Source: Mycobacteroides chelonae (GTDB lineage Bacteria; Actinomycetota; Actinomycetes; Mycobacteriales; Mycobacteriaceae). From it: a stretch of DNA of 64,000 nt. Positions 48,638 through 55,988 of the stretch are shown here, piece by piece. Positions within the stretch are counted from its first letter, which is position 1, and every line of letters begins with the position of its first letter. The translations under genes and the position numbers were made by a program. The notes under the pieces are model-generated. The model saw only the letters and a list, made by a program, of their open reading frames with translations. It searched no databases and was not told the DNA's origin. The stretch spans positions 3,286,001-3,350,000 of the forward strand of contig NZ_CP050145.1 of assembly GCF_016767715.1 (NCBI RefSeq). Reading direction: 5' to 3'.

Positions 48638-49164
48638 TGGTCGTCACCGAAATTGGCGAGTTTGGCCCACCGCGGATCGATCTTGTCGTGGTGGTGACCG
48701 GCTTCGGCGGTCGCCATCACGATGCCGCAGTCGGGGCAGAGGCCCGGGCAATCTGGCCGGCACAGCGGCGCCAATTCCAGGTCGGGCACGATGGCATCGA
48801 CGATGGTCTGTTCAAGGTCAACGAGGCCGTCCACAACCCGGTGTATCTCGTCTTCCTCGGTGGTCGCCTCGGTCTCGCTATCCGGGTACGCGAAGAGCTC
48901 GGTGAGATACGCATCCGCATGGCCCGTGATCGGCTCCAGGCAGCGTGAGCATTCCCCCGCGAGGTCTCCGGCGATGGTTCCGGTGACGAGAACGCCCTCC
49001 GAAACCGCTTCGACACGTAGATCCATATCCACGTCCGCGCCCTCGGGGATCGCGATCAGGTCGTTGCCGATGCGCACCGGGCTGGCGACGGTGCGCTCGA
49101 TCTCCTGCATCGACCCAGGACGCCGCCCGAGGGCCAGGACATCAAGAACGAAAGGTCCCGGCAT
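48634..49164 (-). CDS. DUF177/YceD family protein
   Basis: 176 residues from ATG 49164. DUF177 proteins are linked to rRNA/L32 metabolism. Visible are [14 protein letters not shown] with the first cysteine pair and [13 protein letters not shown] with four more, likely a zinc site. In many bacteria rpmF follows; here rnc follows directly. The order DUF177-rnc-fpg equals Rv2926c-Rv2924c. Confidence 0.92.
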   Translation of the reverse strand: MPGPFVLDVLALGRRPGSMQEIERTVASPVRIGNDLIAIPEGADVDMDLRVEAVSEGVLVTGTIAGDLAGECSRCLEPITGHADAYLTELFAYPDSETEATTEEDEIHRVVDGLVDLEQTIVDAIVPDLELAPLCRPDCPGLCPDCGIVMATAEAGHHHDKIDPRWAKLANFGDDQ

Positions 49165-49174
49165 GAACCCAATC

Positions 49175-49912
49175 TTAACGCTGCACGTAGTCGTGGGTAC
49201 CAGCGCCGGTGCGCAGCTGGTGACGGCCACGGCCCACCGAGCGCAGCGTGCCGTTGAGGTAGTCCTCGAACTCGGCCAGCTTGTTGTCCACGTAGATGTC
49301 GCATTCGCCACGCAACCGGTCGGCTTCGGCGTGGGCCGCATCGATCAGTCGAGTGGACTCGGCGTTGGCCGCCTGCACGACTTCCGTCTGGGCCACCAGG
49401 CGCTGCTGCTCCTTGATGCCTTCCTGTACGGCCTTGTCGTAGGACGCGTTACCCGAGTCGACCAGGCGATCTGCCTCCGCCTTGGCCCGGGCAACGGTGC
49501 TCTCCTGCTCACGCTTGGCGTTGGCCAGCGTGCGGGCCGCTTCTTCACGCGCCTCACCGACGGTCTGCTCAGCGTGGTTACGCGCCTCGGCAACCATGCG
49601 ATCGGCCTGCGACTTGGCGTCGGCCAGTAGCCGGTCGGCCTCGTTGCGGGCATGGCTGAGTGTCTGCTCAGCATCGGCGTTCGACTGGCCGATCACCGTC
49701 TCGTGATGCTCCTTGGCCTCACGCAGCAACGCATCGCGGGCATCCAGAACATCCTGGGCGTCATCGAGCTCGCCGGGAATGGCGTCCTTGATGTCATCGA
49801 TCAGCTCAAGGACATCGCCGCGGGGCACGACGCATCCGGCGGTCATCGGAACGCCGCGCGCTTCTTCAACAATGGCGCCCAGCTCGTCGAGCGCTTCAAA
49901 TACTCGGTACAC
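49175..49912 (-). CDS. sepIVA: DivIVA-like septum protein SepIVA
   Basis: 245 residues from GTG 49912, giving the conserved opening YRVFEALDELGAIVEEARGV. The N-terminal DivIVA-like head (PMTAGCVVPRGDVLELIDDI) is followed by a long coiled coil rich in Ala, Glu, Asp and Arg (about 60-215). The end LNGTLRSVGRGRHQLRTGAG is strongly conserved with Rv2927c, an essential cell division and envelope factor. In M. tuberculosis the PDIM locus begins beyond this gene; here coaD is 106 bases upstream. Confidence 0.93.
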   Translation of the reverse strand: MYRVFEALDELGAIVEEARGVPMTAGCVVPRGDVLELIDDIKDAIPGELDDAQDVLDARDALLREAKEHHETVIGQSNADAEQTLSHARNEADRLLADAKSQADRMVAEARNHAEQTVGEAREEAARTLANAKREQESTVARAKAEADRLVDSGNASYDKAVQEGIKEQQRLVAQTEVVQAANAESTRLIDAAHAEADRLRGECDIYVDNKLAEFEDYLNGTLRSVGRGRHQLRTGAGTHDYVQR

Positions 49913-50018
49913 GGCTACACCCTTCACGCGAGTTTCCACTGTTACCAGTGTGCCTGGTGTGACTGCTGTGACCGTGCTAGCTGACCGGTGTGTCGGCTAT
50001 TTCTGCGCGGCCCGTTTT

Positions 50019-50504
50019 CTATTGTGCCTGGCCACGCAGTTTCCCGAGAAGTCGTTGATGAACAGAAGGTGGCAGCAACGCCGAGACATCTCCCCCGTAC
50101 GTCGCCACCTCCTTGGCAAGTGAGGACGACACGAACGAATACGCCGGGGCGGTAGCGACGAAGAAGGTGTCCACACCAGCGATGTGTTTGTTCATCTGAG
50201 CCATCTGGAGTTCGTATTCGAAGTCGGTGCCGGTGCGTAGTCCCTTGACGATCGCACCCAGACCCCGCGCTCTCACGAAGTCGACCAGCAGCCCCTGCCC
50301 CGATTCGACGCGCAGATTGGGCAGATCGGCGGTGGCCTCGCGGATCATCTCGATGCGCTCGTCGATGGTGAACATGCCCGCTTTGTTGGGGTTGATCAAC
50401 ACCGCGACGACGACCTCATCGAACTGCGCCGCGGCTCGTTCGAAAACATCCAGATGCCCGAGGGTTACCGGATCGAACGAGCCGGGGCAGACAGCTCCCG
50501 TCAT
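50019..50504 (-). CDS. coaD: Phosphopantetheine adenylyltransferase
   Basis: 161 residues. CoaD makes dephospho-CoA from phosphopantetheine and ATP, the penultimate CoA step. The nucleotidyl-transfer motif TxGH is in [36 protein letters not shown] and [20 protein letters not shown] are further family blocks, and [18 protein letters not shown] closes the active site. The start overlaps the stop of the HdeD-like gene as ATGA. Confidence 0.96.
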   Translation of the reverse strand: MTGAVCPGSFDPVTLGHLDVFERAAAQFDEVVVAVLINPNKAGMFTIDERIEMIREATADLPNLRVESGQGLLVDFVRARGLGAIVKGLRTGTDFEYELQMAQMNKHIAGVDTFFVATAPAYSFVSSSLAKEVATYGGDVSALLPPSVHQRLLGKLRGQAQ

Positions 50505-51061
50505 GCGGACGATTTAGTGGCCGAGCGAATGCCGATACCGCTACCGATTTGCAGTACGCCGATCACGATGAGCCAGATACCGACGACCAGCGTGAGGGTC
50601 AAGATCGAGCTGATCGGGTAGACGATGAGCACGATGCCCGCGATTGTCGAGATGATTCCGCTGAAGATCTGCCAGCCCCGTCCGGGAAGTTCCTTGTCAC
50701 CGACGGCCGTGATGGTGCCCGCAATGCCCTGGGCGATCCAGCCGACACCAATCCAGATGGCCAGCAGCAGAATCGAATTCAGCTCGTCCTTGAAGCACAA
50801 CACACCGAGGACGAACGAAATCACGCCGGTGAGGAACAACAGAACCCTCATCCCGGCCGACGACACCGGCAGCGTGAAGGCGAAAACGACCTGAGCAATA
50901 CCGGATATCAATAGGTACGCGCCGAAAGCGTATGCGGCGACCAGCACGGTGATTTGAGGCCATATCAGCACCACGGCGCCAACGATTACCGCCAAAACTC
51001 CTGATACCACCGCTGTCTTCCAGAGGTGCTTGACGAGGTCCTGCCCGACACTTGTAGTCAT
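50501..51061 (-). CDS. HdeD family membrane protein (DUF308)
   Basis: 186 residues with six short transmembrane helices in three DUF308 repeats: [58 protein letters not shown]. HdeD in E. coli belongs to the acid-resistance group, but the function here is unknown. It is coupled to coaD by ATGA. Start ATG 51061 precedes a polar N-terminus before the first helix. Confidence 0.9.
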   Translation of the reverse strand: MTTSVGQDLVKHLWKTAVVSGVLAVIVGAVVLIWPQITVLVAAYAFGAYLLISGIAQVVFAFTLPVSSAGMRVLLFLTGVISFVLGVLCFKDELNSILLLAIWIGVGWIAQGIAGTITAVGDKELPGRGWQIFSGIISTIAGIVLIVYPISSILTLTLVVGIWLIVIGVLQIGSGIGIRSATKSSA

Positions 51062-51135
51062 GGACTTAAGGGTATTTCCTCGGCAACGGTGGCGGGGCGA
51101 TTCGTGCGGTGCGTTACAGACTCACCATGATTCTG

Positions 51136-51606
51136 TTATCTCCTGGCTGGGCAGGTGAACTCAAGTTCGAAGGTCGCGGGTGTACTCAAACCGGCGGTGG
51201 CGGTGCCGGAAATCTTGTAGGACTGCCCGGACTTGGTCACCGTCGGCTCAGTCGCACCATGCCCCGAGTTGTACATCACCGGGTGGCCATCGATGATTCC
51301 CAGGGTCAAACTCTTCAGGGTCGGGTTATCGCCCGCTGCCAGCGTGGCGGCGATCGCGTCATTCTCGCTACCGATGTTCACGAAGGTCATATCGGCTGCG
51401 GTAACGCACTCGACCCGATTCTCAACCGATCTCACGACACCGTCGACAACTACACGTGGACCGGCCGCCGGGCCACCACTTGCCGCGCTCGACGCCGGAT
51501 TGCTTACCGGCGAGTCGTGTCGCAAGCCTCCGCCCGACGAACAGCCGGCAAGCCACACGACGGCCGACAACGCACCACTCACCATTACTACGCCGCCGTA
51601 ATGCAT
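51136..51606 (-). CDS. LpqH-family (19-kDa antigen-like) lipoprotein
   Basis: 156 residues; an internal ATG seven codons in is another start. Lipobox LAGC gives lipidated C22 after a short signal peptide. A Ser/Gly/Pro linker follows, then a beta-rich domain with VVVDGVVRSVENRVECVTAA and the ending ATFELEFTCPARR, the two cysteines probably bonded, as in the 19-kDa lipoprotein group. Such lipoproteins are surface exposed and immunogenic. No enzyme activity is expected. Confidence 0.82.
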   Translation of the reverse strand: MHYGGVVMVSGALSAVVWLAGCSSGGGLRHDSPVSNPASSAASGGPAAGPRVVVDGVVRSVENRVECVTAADMTFVNIGSENDAIAATLAAGDNPTLKSLTLGIIDGHPVMYNSGHGATEPTVTKSGQSYKISGTATAGLSTPATFELEFTCPARR

Positions 51607-51662
51607 GTGCGCCTCCCGTTTACCCAGCCGAAGATCCGATTCAGACTAGTGCGGCCATTGCG

Positions 51663-52595
51663 CTAGTCCCACCAAAACTTCCAGGTTCGCGCACCACTGA
51701 TCTGGCGGGCATAGGCGCTCAAGGTACCCGCGCCCTGATCGATGTTGTCGGGACAGAACCCGTAGTGCTCGTAGCCGACCGCTACCGAAAGATCGGCGCC
51801 CGGCGGCCGCGTCACTTCCACGTCGATGGCGTCGAAGTCCACGCTCGTGAGCACCGCACCAAACCGGTCTTCCCAGGACCGAAGAACCGCCGCCAGCGCA
51901 GCCTCGGAGAGGTCGTAGTTCACGCCGTGTGTCCATCCCAGGGCATTGAGCGCGTCGGCCGGACGTGCCGTGGGCACCAGAATCAGCAGCGAGCCCTGCT
52001 CCAGATGATCCGCGGTCACCGGGAGTGCACGCTGGGGCGGCTGAGTACGCTGCTCGAGCGTGATGGGCACAACCGGCACGTCGACGGCCGCAGCATTGGC
52101 AGACGAAACCTCTTTCACAAGAAACGATTTCGCGTCGACGGCGTCAACATCGGCGGGCTCGACAAGGTGCCGAAGGTCTTCGGCGTCTGACCATGGCCGA
52201 CGCAAATCCCCACTGAGCCCACGGGAGGCCAAGGGCCACAGCCCCGTTCGATCGAAACGGGCCGCCAACCGCAACCAGAGCGATTGGATGTCAACCACCG
52301 CGGCATTGCTCACCCACGCCAGCGAACGGCCCGCCGGACTGATGATCAGATGCCCTTCGGGCAGCTTGATACCGTCCACGCTCCACTTGGCAGCATTCTC
52401 GGGACGCGGCAGCTGACCCGCACGTTCGGCATGCACCGGCACCAGAAGTTCGGCGTAGGCGGGCAGATCATGCGCGGGTTCGGGATTTCCCATAATCACG
52501 CGCGTACTCCGGTAGGCCTGACCGAACAGAAACGACAGCCCGAGCACGAGGACGGCGACGATTGCGCTCAGCGATGTCCACCCTTTTGACCCCAC
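51663..52595 (-). CDS. DUF4253 domain protein with N-terminal membrane segment
   Basis: 310 residues. One N-terminal hydrophobic segment (LSAIVAVLVLGLSFLFGQAY) suggests a signal anchor. The middle is a poorly conserved region. The C-terminal third is DUF4253: WEDRFGAVLTSVDFDAIDVE, VGYEHYGFCPDNIDQGAG and the final TWKFWWD. That domain is of unknown function and is more often cytoplasmic, so the membrane anchor is unusual. It follows the MpaB-like gene on the same strand after 28 bases. Confidence 0.75.
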   Translation of the reverse strand: MGSKGWTSLSAIVAVLVLGLSFLFGQAYRSTRVIMGNPEPAHDLPAYAELLVPVHAERAGQLPRPENAAKWSVDGIKLPEGHLIISPAGRSLAWVSNAAVVDIQSLWLRLAARFDRTGLWPLASRGLSGDLRRPWSDAEDLRHLVEPADVDAVDAKSFLVKEVSSANAAAVDVPVVPITLEQRTQPPQRALPVTADHLEQGSLLILVPTARPADALNALGWTHGVNYDLSEAALAAVLRSWEDRFGAVLTSVDFDAIDVEVTRPPGADLSVAVGYEHYGFCPDNIDQGAGTLSAYARQISGARTWKFWWD

Positions 52596-52623
52596 CCTCG
52601 CAGATTAGCTGAGCGGCCGGGCT

Positions 52624-53733
52624 TCAGCTGGAGGCCACCATCCCCTTCGCCTCATCTGCTGGTGCATTTTCCGTTGCAGTGCGGCGGGCGCGATTCTCCC
52701 GGAGTGCTTGCCGCGCAGACTCCAGGGTGATGTTGCGTGGATCGATCCCTTCCCGCTCGAAGCCCCCCACGGCAATCGGCAAGTAGAAGAACTTCAGCGG
52801 AAGGACACGCTCGAGAACCGCGTAGAGCCGCCTGAACATCGCGGTAAAGCGGCGCAGCATCTCCTCGTCCTCGGGGGTCCACTCCACATTGAACAGCTCC
52901 CGCACATGGCGCGGATAACTACCGACAACGACTTGCCGCCGACCCACCAGCCAGGGCCACACAAGCTTCTTCATGACCGGTGGCCACCACCGCGGCGCCA
53001 CCCGGCGCTCCATGAACTGTTCCAGCATGGCCTGAGTTACCTGCGAGTTCACCAAATAGTTGCGCTCGATGTTTCCCAGATACCGTTCGAAATCTTCGTA
53101 CGTGTCCGGCTGAGAACTATCGTCGACCCCCCAAATGCTGTACCACTCCTTGGATTCCTCGAATATCTGCTCCTTTATCGCGCGCGGCATGGCCCCGCCG
53201 AAATGCAGCCGCTCGATTACCAGGAGCATGTGGTGATAAAAGAAGGTGACATGCGCGAAATAGAAGGTTTCCGCATTCAAAGCATGAAACGTGCCGTCCT
53301 GCAGTGTGCCTTTCACAGACTTGTGCATGTTACGGGTCTTCAGCCCGTATTTCTTCGCATCTTCCGGAGCGTCATACACCGACCCGTAAATGTACTCACG
53401 GGATTGCTGACGCCGTTTCTTGTATATTGCGGCACGCGCACGGAAAGAACTGTCACCAGTGAAAAGAACGGAACCCGCGGTCCCCCTGGCCATCTGCGGC
53501 CATGCACCCGCGATAGGACCCAACACGCCGCTACCGAAATACATCACGTCAAGGCGCCCCCAATACTTCCATATCAGGGAATCGGCAGGAATCGGATGCT
53601 GACAAAGATCTTTCCGTCGTAGGCTGTTATCGCCGGTAAATTCCGTCACCCTAATTTCTTCCGGGATTACCCGCTCCGGGTCGAATGTCGTTTGCATGAT
53701 TTTCTTGAATGCCTTGATACCCCGCACCACCAC
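52624..53733 (-). CDS. MpaB-family oxygenase-like protein (DUF2236)
   Basis: 369 residues. The DUF2236/MpaB family includes heme-binding latex-clearing and related proteins. Visible blocks: SLIWKYWGRLDVMYFGSGVL, RARAAIYKKRRQQSREYIYG, NAETFYFAHVTFFYHHMLLV with histidines that could bind heme, and FERYLGNIERNYLVNSQ. No signal peptide, so cytoplasmic. The 5' half and upstream gap have more A/T than flanking genes. Substrate unknown; many mycobacterial copies exist and most are uncharacterised. Confidence 0.85.
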   Translation of the reverse strand: MVVRGIKAFKKIMQTTFDPERVIPEEIRVTEFTGDNSLRRKDLCQHPIPADSLIWKYWGRLDVMYFGSGVLGPIAGAWPQMARGTAGSVLFTGDSSFRARAAIYKKRRQQSREYIYGSVYDAPEDAKKYGLKTRNMHKSVKGTLQDGTFHALNAETFYFAHVTFFYHHMLLVIERLHFGGAMPRAIKEQIFEESKEWYSIWGVDDSSQPDTYEDFERYLGNIERNYLVNSQVTQAMLEQFMERRVAPRWWPPVMKKLVWPWLVGRRQVVVGSYPRHVRELFNVEWTPEDEEMLRRFTAMFRRLYAVLERVLPLKFFYLPIAVGGFEREGIDPRNITLESARQALRENRARRTATENAPADEAKGMVASS

Positions 53734-53838
53734 GTCAAACTCCTCGCGTTAGGCAATACCCACCGTCTTCACTGTGACTCACCTCACATTAAGAAGTGAT
53801 GATGCTCCCGGTACCACCTAAAATCAAGGGAGGTACGG

Positions 53839-53916
53839 ATGGTTTCGGAGCAGACCGAATCCAGGAACGTACGGGTAATTGTTAAGCGGCTTGATTGGCA
53901 ATACCTGAGCGGCTAA
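53839..53916 (+). CDS. Possible 25-residue small ORF with strong ribosome site
   Basis: GGGAGG lies five bases before ATG 53839, and the frame runs 25 codons to TAA 53914-53916. The peptide starts MVSEQTESRNVRVIVKRLDW and is mixed, charged and without a signal. It lies divergently upstream of the MpaB-like gene in an AT-richer gap. No homologue is known to me, so it could be a leader peptide, a remnant or chance. Confidence 0.3.
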   Translation: MVSEQTESRNVRVIVKRLDWQYLSG

Positions 53917-54464
53917 TTTCCGGGTTGATCAACGACCGGGGCCTGATCGTCCGCGGGCGGAGTCGCGGGGCACTTGCCAGTGCCGACGGGGTGCTGGTTC
54001 TGCATCGACGCCAATGTGCTGTCCGGAATGACTCCGGCGAATCTGTCGGTCACCGACTTCAGCAGGCTGCCGGATCCGCAAATCTCGTTGAGCGGTGACA
54101 CCGGACTGGTCGGTGACAGCACAGGACCATCGGTCGCCAGCGGACCGCCCGACGCTGTCAGCGGACCGTTGGCCGACAACGGGCCGCTGGGAGACAACAG
54201 CGGGCCTTCGGCCGACAACGGACCGCCCGGCGCTCCCAGGCCCGCGACCGGAGCCGGGAGGCCAGCGGACAAGGCGTCGTTAGCAACTGATGGGCCGACC
54301 GGAGCCTTCGCACCTCCGGGCAGCAGGTTCGCGACAGGCGACGACGCGGAAGGCTCTGGCGCAGGCGGTGCCGGCGCGTCTCCGTCGTCGGCCAGCGCGA
54401 CACCGGCGGCGGCGATGGATATTGCACCGGATGCCACCGCCACCACTACCGCTCTACACCACAT
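53913..54464 (-). CDS. Secreted protein with GPLSA repeat region
   Basis: 183 residues from ATG 54464, which gives a canonical signal peptide (MWCRAVVVAVASGAISIAAA then GVALA-DDGD). A start ten codons upstream would overlap the hydrolase gene. The mature protein has a Pro/Ala-rich start, then a degenerate repeat around GGPLSAEGPLLSPSGPLSA and NGPLTASGGPLATDGP, then a folded tail with a cysteine pair (NEICGSG and GTGKCPATPP). Such low-complexity secreted proteins are common in mycobacterial envelopes. Function unknown. Confidence 0.7.
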   Translation of the reverse strand: MWCRAVVVAVASGAISIAAAGVALADDGDAPAPPAPEPSASSPVANLLPGGAKAPVGPSVANDALSAGLPAPVAGLGAPGGPLSAEGPLLSPSGPLSANGPLTASGGPLATDGPVLSPTSPVSPLNEICGSGSLLKSVTDRFAGVIPDSTLASMQNQHPVGTGKCPATPPADDQAPVVDQPGN

Positions 54465-54486
54465 GGTGAGCAAGACTAAGCGCCCA

Positions 54487-55389
54487 TCAGCCAATGTGCT
54501 GACCGAACCAGGTGGTCAGACGCTGCCAGGCATCTGCCGCCGCGGCAGGGTTGTAGCGGGGGCCGCTGTCGTTGAAGAAGGCATGGTCCGCACCGGGCTC
54601 GACGACGATGTCGTGAACCAGCCCTGCCCGCTGCAACGCCGCCGCGGCCTCATCCTTCGACGAGGTGACCCGCTTGTCGAGTTCACCGTAAAACGCGAGG
54701 ACCGCCGCTTTGGACCGCGAAAAGTCCGGGTTGTCCGGAAGCGGTCCGTAGAACGGGGCAGCCGCGGCCAGCCGTGGCTCCCCCGCTGCCAGAAGTTGCC
54801 ACACCAGGCCGCCGCCGAAGCAGAATCCGGCCACACCGGCAGGTTTGTCAGGAACCCGGCGCAGAATCTCGTCCACACCGGATTTGAGGTCCGCGACGAA
54901 GCGCTCCGAGGGAACCTTGCCCAGCGCCGCCGTTGCCTCGGCCGGGTCCTTGAACGTCGAGGTGCCGCCCTCCTCCGACAGCAGGTCGATCGCCAGGGAC
55001 GAATAGCCCACGCCCGCAAGACGTCCCGCGACCGAACCAACCCAGTCGTTGAGGCCCTTGTTCTCGTGAATCACCAGTACCGAGCCACGCGACTGCGCCG
55101 CCGGCGCCCACGCCCCCTGCAGCGGGCCGTTGGGTCCGCTCCAGGTGATCGGCTCGGTGGCGACCACCTTGTCCGCACCGGGCGGCGGCGACGTGGCGAC
55201 CGGCGTCGCCGTGGCGGCGGAAGTGTTGTCCGGTTTGTTCTCGCTGCCGCAGGCCGCGATCAGCGCACTGGCAGCGGTGGCACCGACACCCAGGAGCGCC
55301 AGCCGTCGGATGGCCTCCCGCCGCGTCAGCAGTCCCTCGACATGGTCCGTGGCGATCTCCTCGGCGATGTATCGCTGCAGCGGGGTCAT
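54487..55389 (-). CDS. Dienelactone hydrolase family lipoprotein with Tat-like signal
   Basis: 300 residues from ATG 55389. LTRREAIRRLALLGVGATAA is a twin-arginine-like signal, ending in ALIAACGS, a lipobox (C49). The alpha/beta hydrolase has the dienelactone hydrolase nucleophile Cys in GVAGFCFGGGLVWQLL, Asp in FYGELDKRVTS and His in PGADHAFFNDSGPRY. These enzymes hydrolyse cyclic esters; this branch, exported and lipidated, has no known substrate. It follows rsmD on the same strand. Confidence 0.87.
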   Translation of the reverse strand: MTPLQRYIAEEIATDHVEGLLTRREAIRRLALLGVGATAASALIAACGSENKPDNTSAATATPVATSPPPGADKVVATEPITWSGPNGPLQGAWAPAAQSRGSVLVIHENKGLNDWVGSVAGRLAGVGYSSLAIDLLSEEGGTSTFKDPAEATAALGKVPSERFVADLKSGVDEILRRVPDKPAGVAGFCFGGGLVWQLLAAGEPRLAAAAPFYGPLPDNPDFSRSKAAVLAFYGELDKRVTSSKDEAAAALQRAGLVHDIVVEPGADHAFFNDSGPRYNPAAAADAWQRLTTWFGQHIG

Positions 55390-55442
55390 GGCCAGAAGTG
55401 TGCGCTCGATAGGTAAACGTGCGCTGTGGATTACCTGGACAG

Positions 55443-55988
55443 TTACAGAGATCCCAGCTCGAGCCGTGTCCCTCCATACTTGCGTGAGGACACCTCCCAG
55501 CCGTCCGGCCACACCGCTTCGGGCCCCGAGGCGTCGCGCTCGAGCACCACGAGAGCATCGTCGCTCACCCAGTGGTCCGTCAGGCGTGACAACAGAGCCG
55601 AAACATCCTCGGCAGAAACCGAATACGGCGGATCGGCGAGAACCAGATCGTAGGCGCGGCCAGGTGATGTCGACAGGAACGTCGATACCGCAGCCTGCCG
55701 CAGCTCGGTACCGGGCAGGTTCACCGCCGCGATATTGGCCGAGATCACCTTCGACGCGGCAGCGTTCGACTCCACGAACGTCACATGTTCGGCGCCGCGC
55801 GACAGCGCCTCCAGGCCCAGCGCACCGGAGCCCGCGAACAGATCGAGGACCGCGATTCCGTCGAAGTCCAGGCGCGCCTCCAGCATGCTGAACAGCGCCT
55901 CCCGCACCCGATCCGTCGTGGGCCGGGTTCCCTTTGGCGGCACCGCGATCCGGCGTCCGCCCGCGGCACCGGAGATGATCCGGGTCAG
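55443..55988 (-). CDS. rsmD: 16S rRNA (guanine966-N2)-methyltransferase RsmD
   Basis: 181 residues from CTG 55988. The CTG overlaps the pyruvate carboxylase stop as CTGA and yields the conserved opening TRIISGAAGGRRIAVPPKGT; GTG 55943 would cut off this block. Further motifs: TRPTTDRVREALFSML, VLDLFAGSGALGLEALSRGA for S-adenosylmethionine binding, and the catalytic LVLADPPY. It methylates G966 of 16S rRNA. Matches Rv2966c beside Rv2967c. Confidence 0.93.
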   Translation of the reverse strand: MTRIISGAAGGRRIAVPPKGTRPTTDRVREALFSMLEARLDFDGIAVLDLFAGSGALGLEALSRGAEHVTFVESNAAASKVISANIAAVNLPGTELRQAAVSTFLSTSPGRAYDLVLADPPYSVSAEDVSALLSRLTDHWVSDDALVVLERDASGPEAVWPDGWEVSSRKYGGTRLELGSL

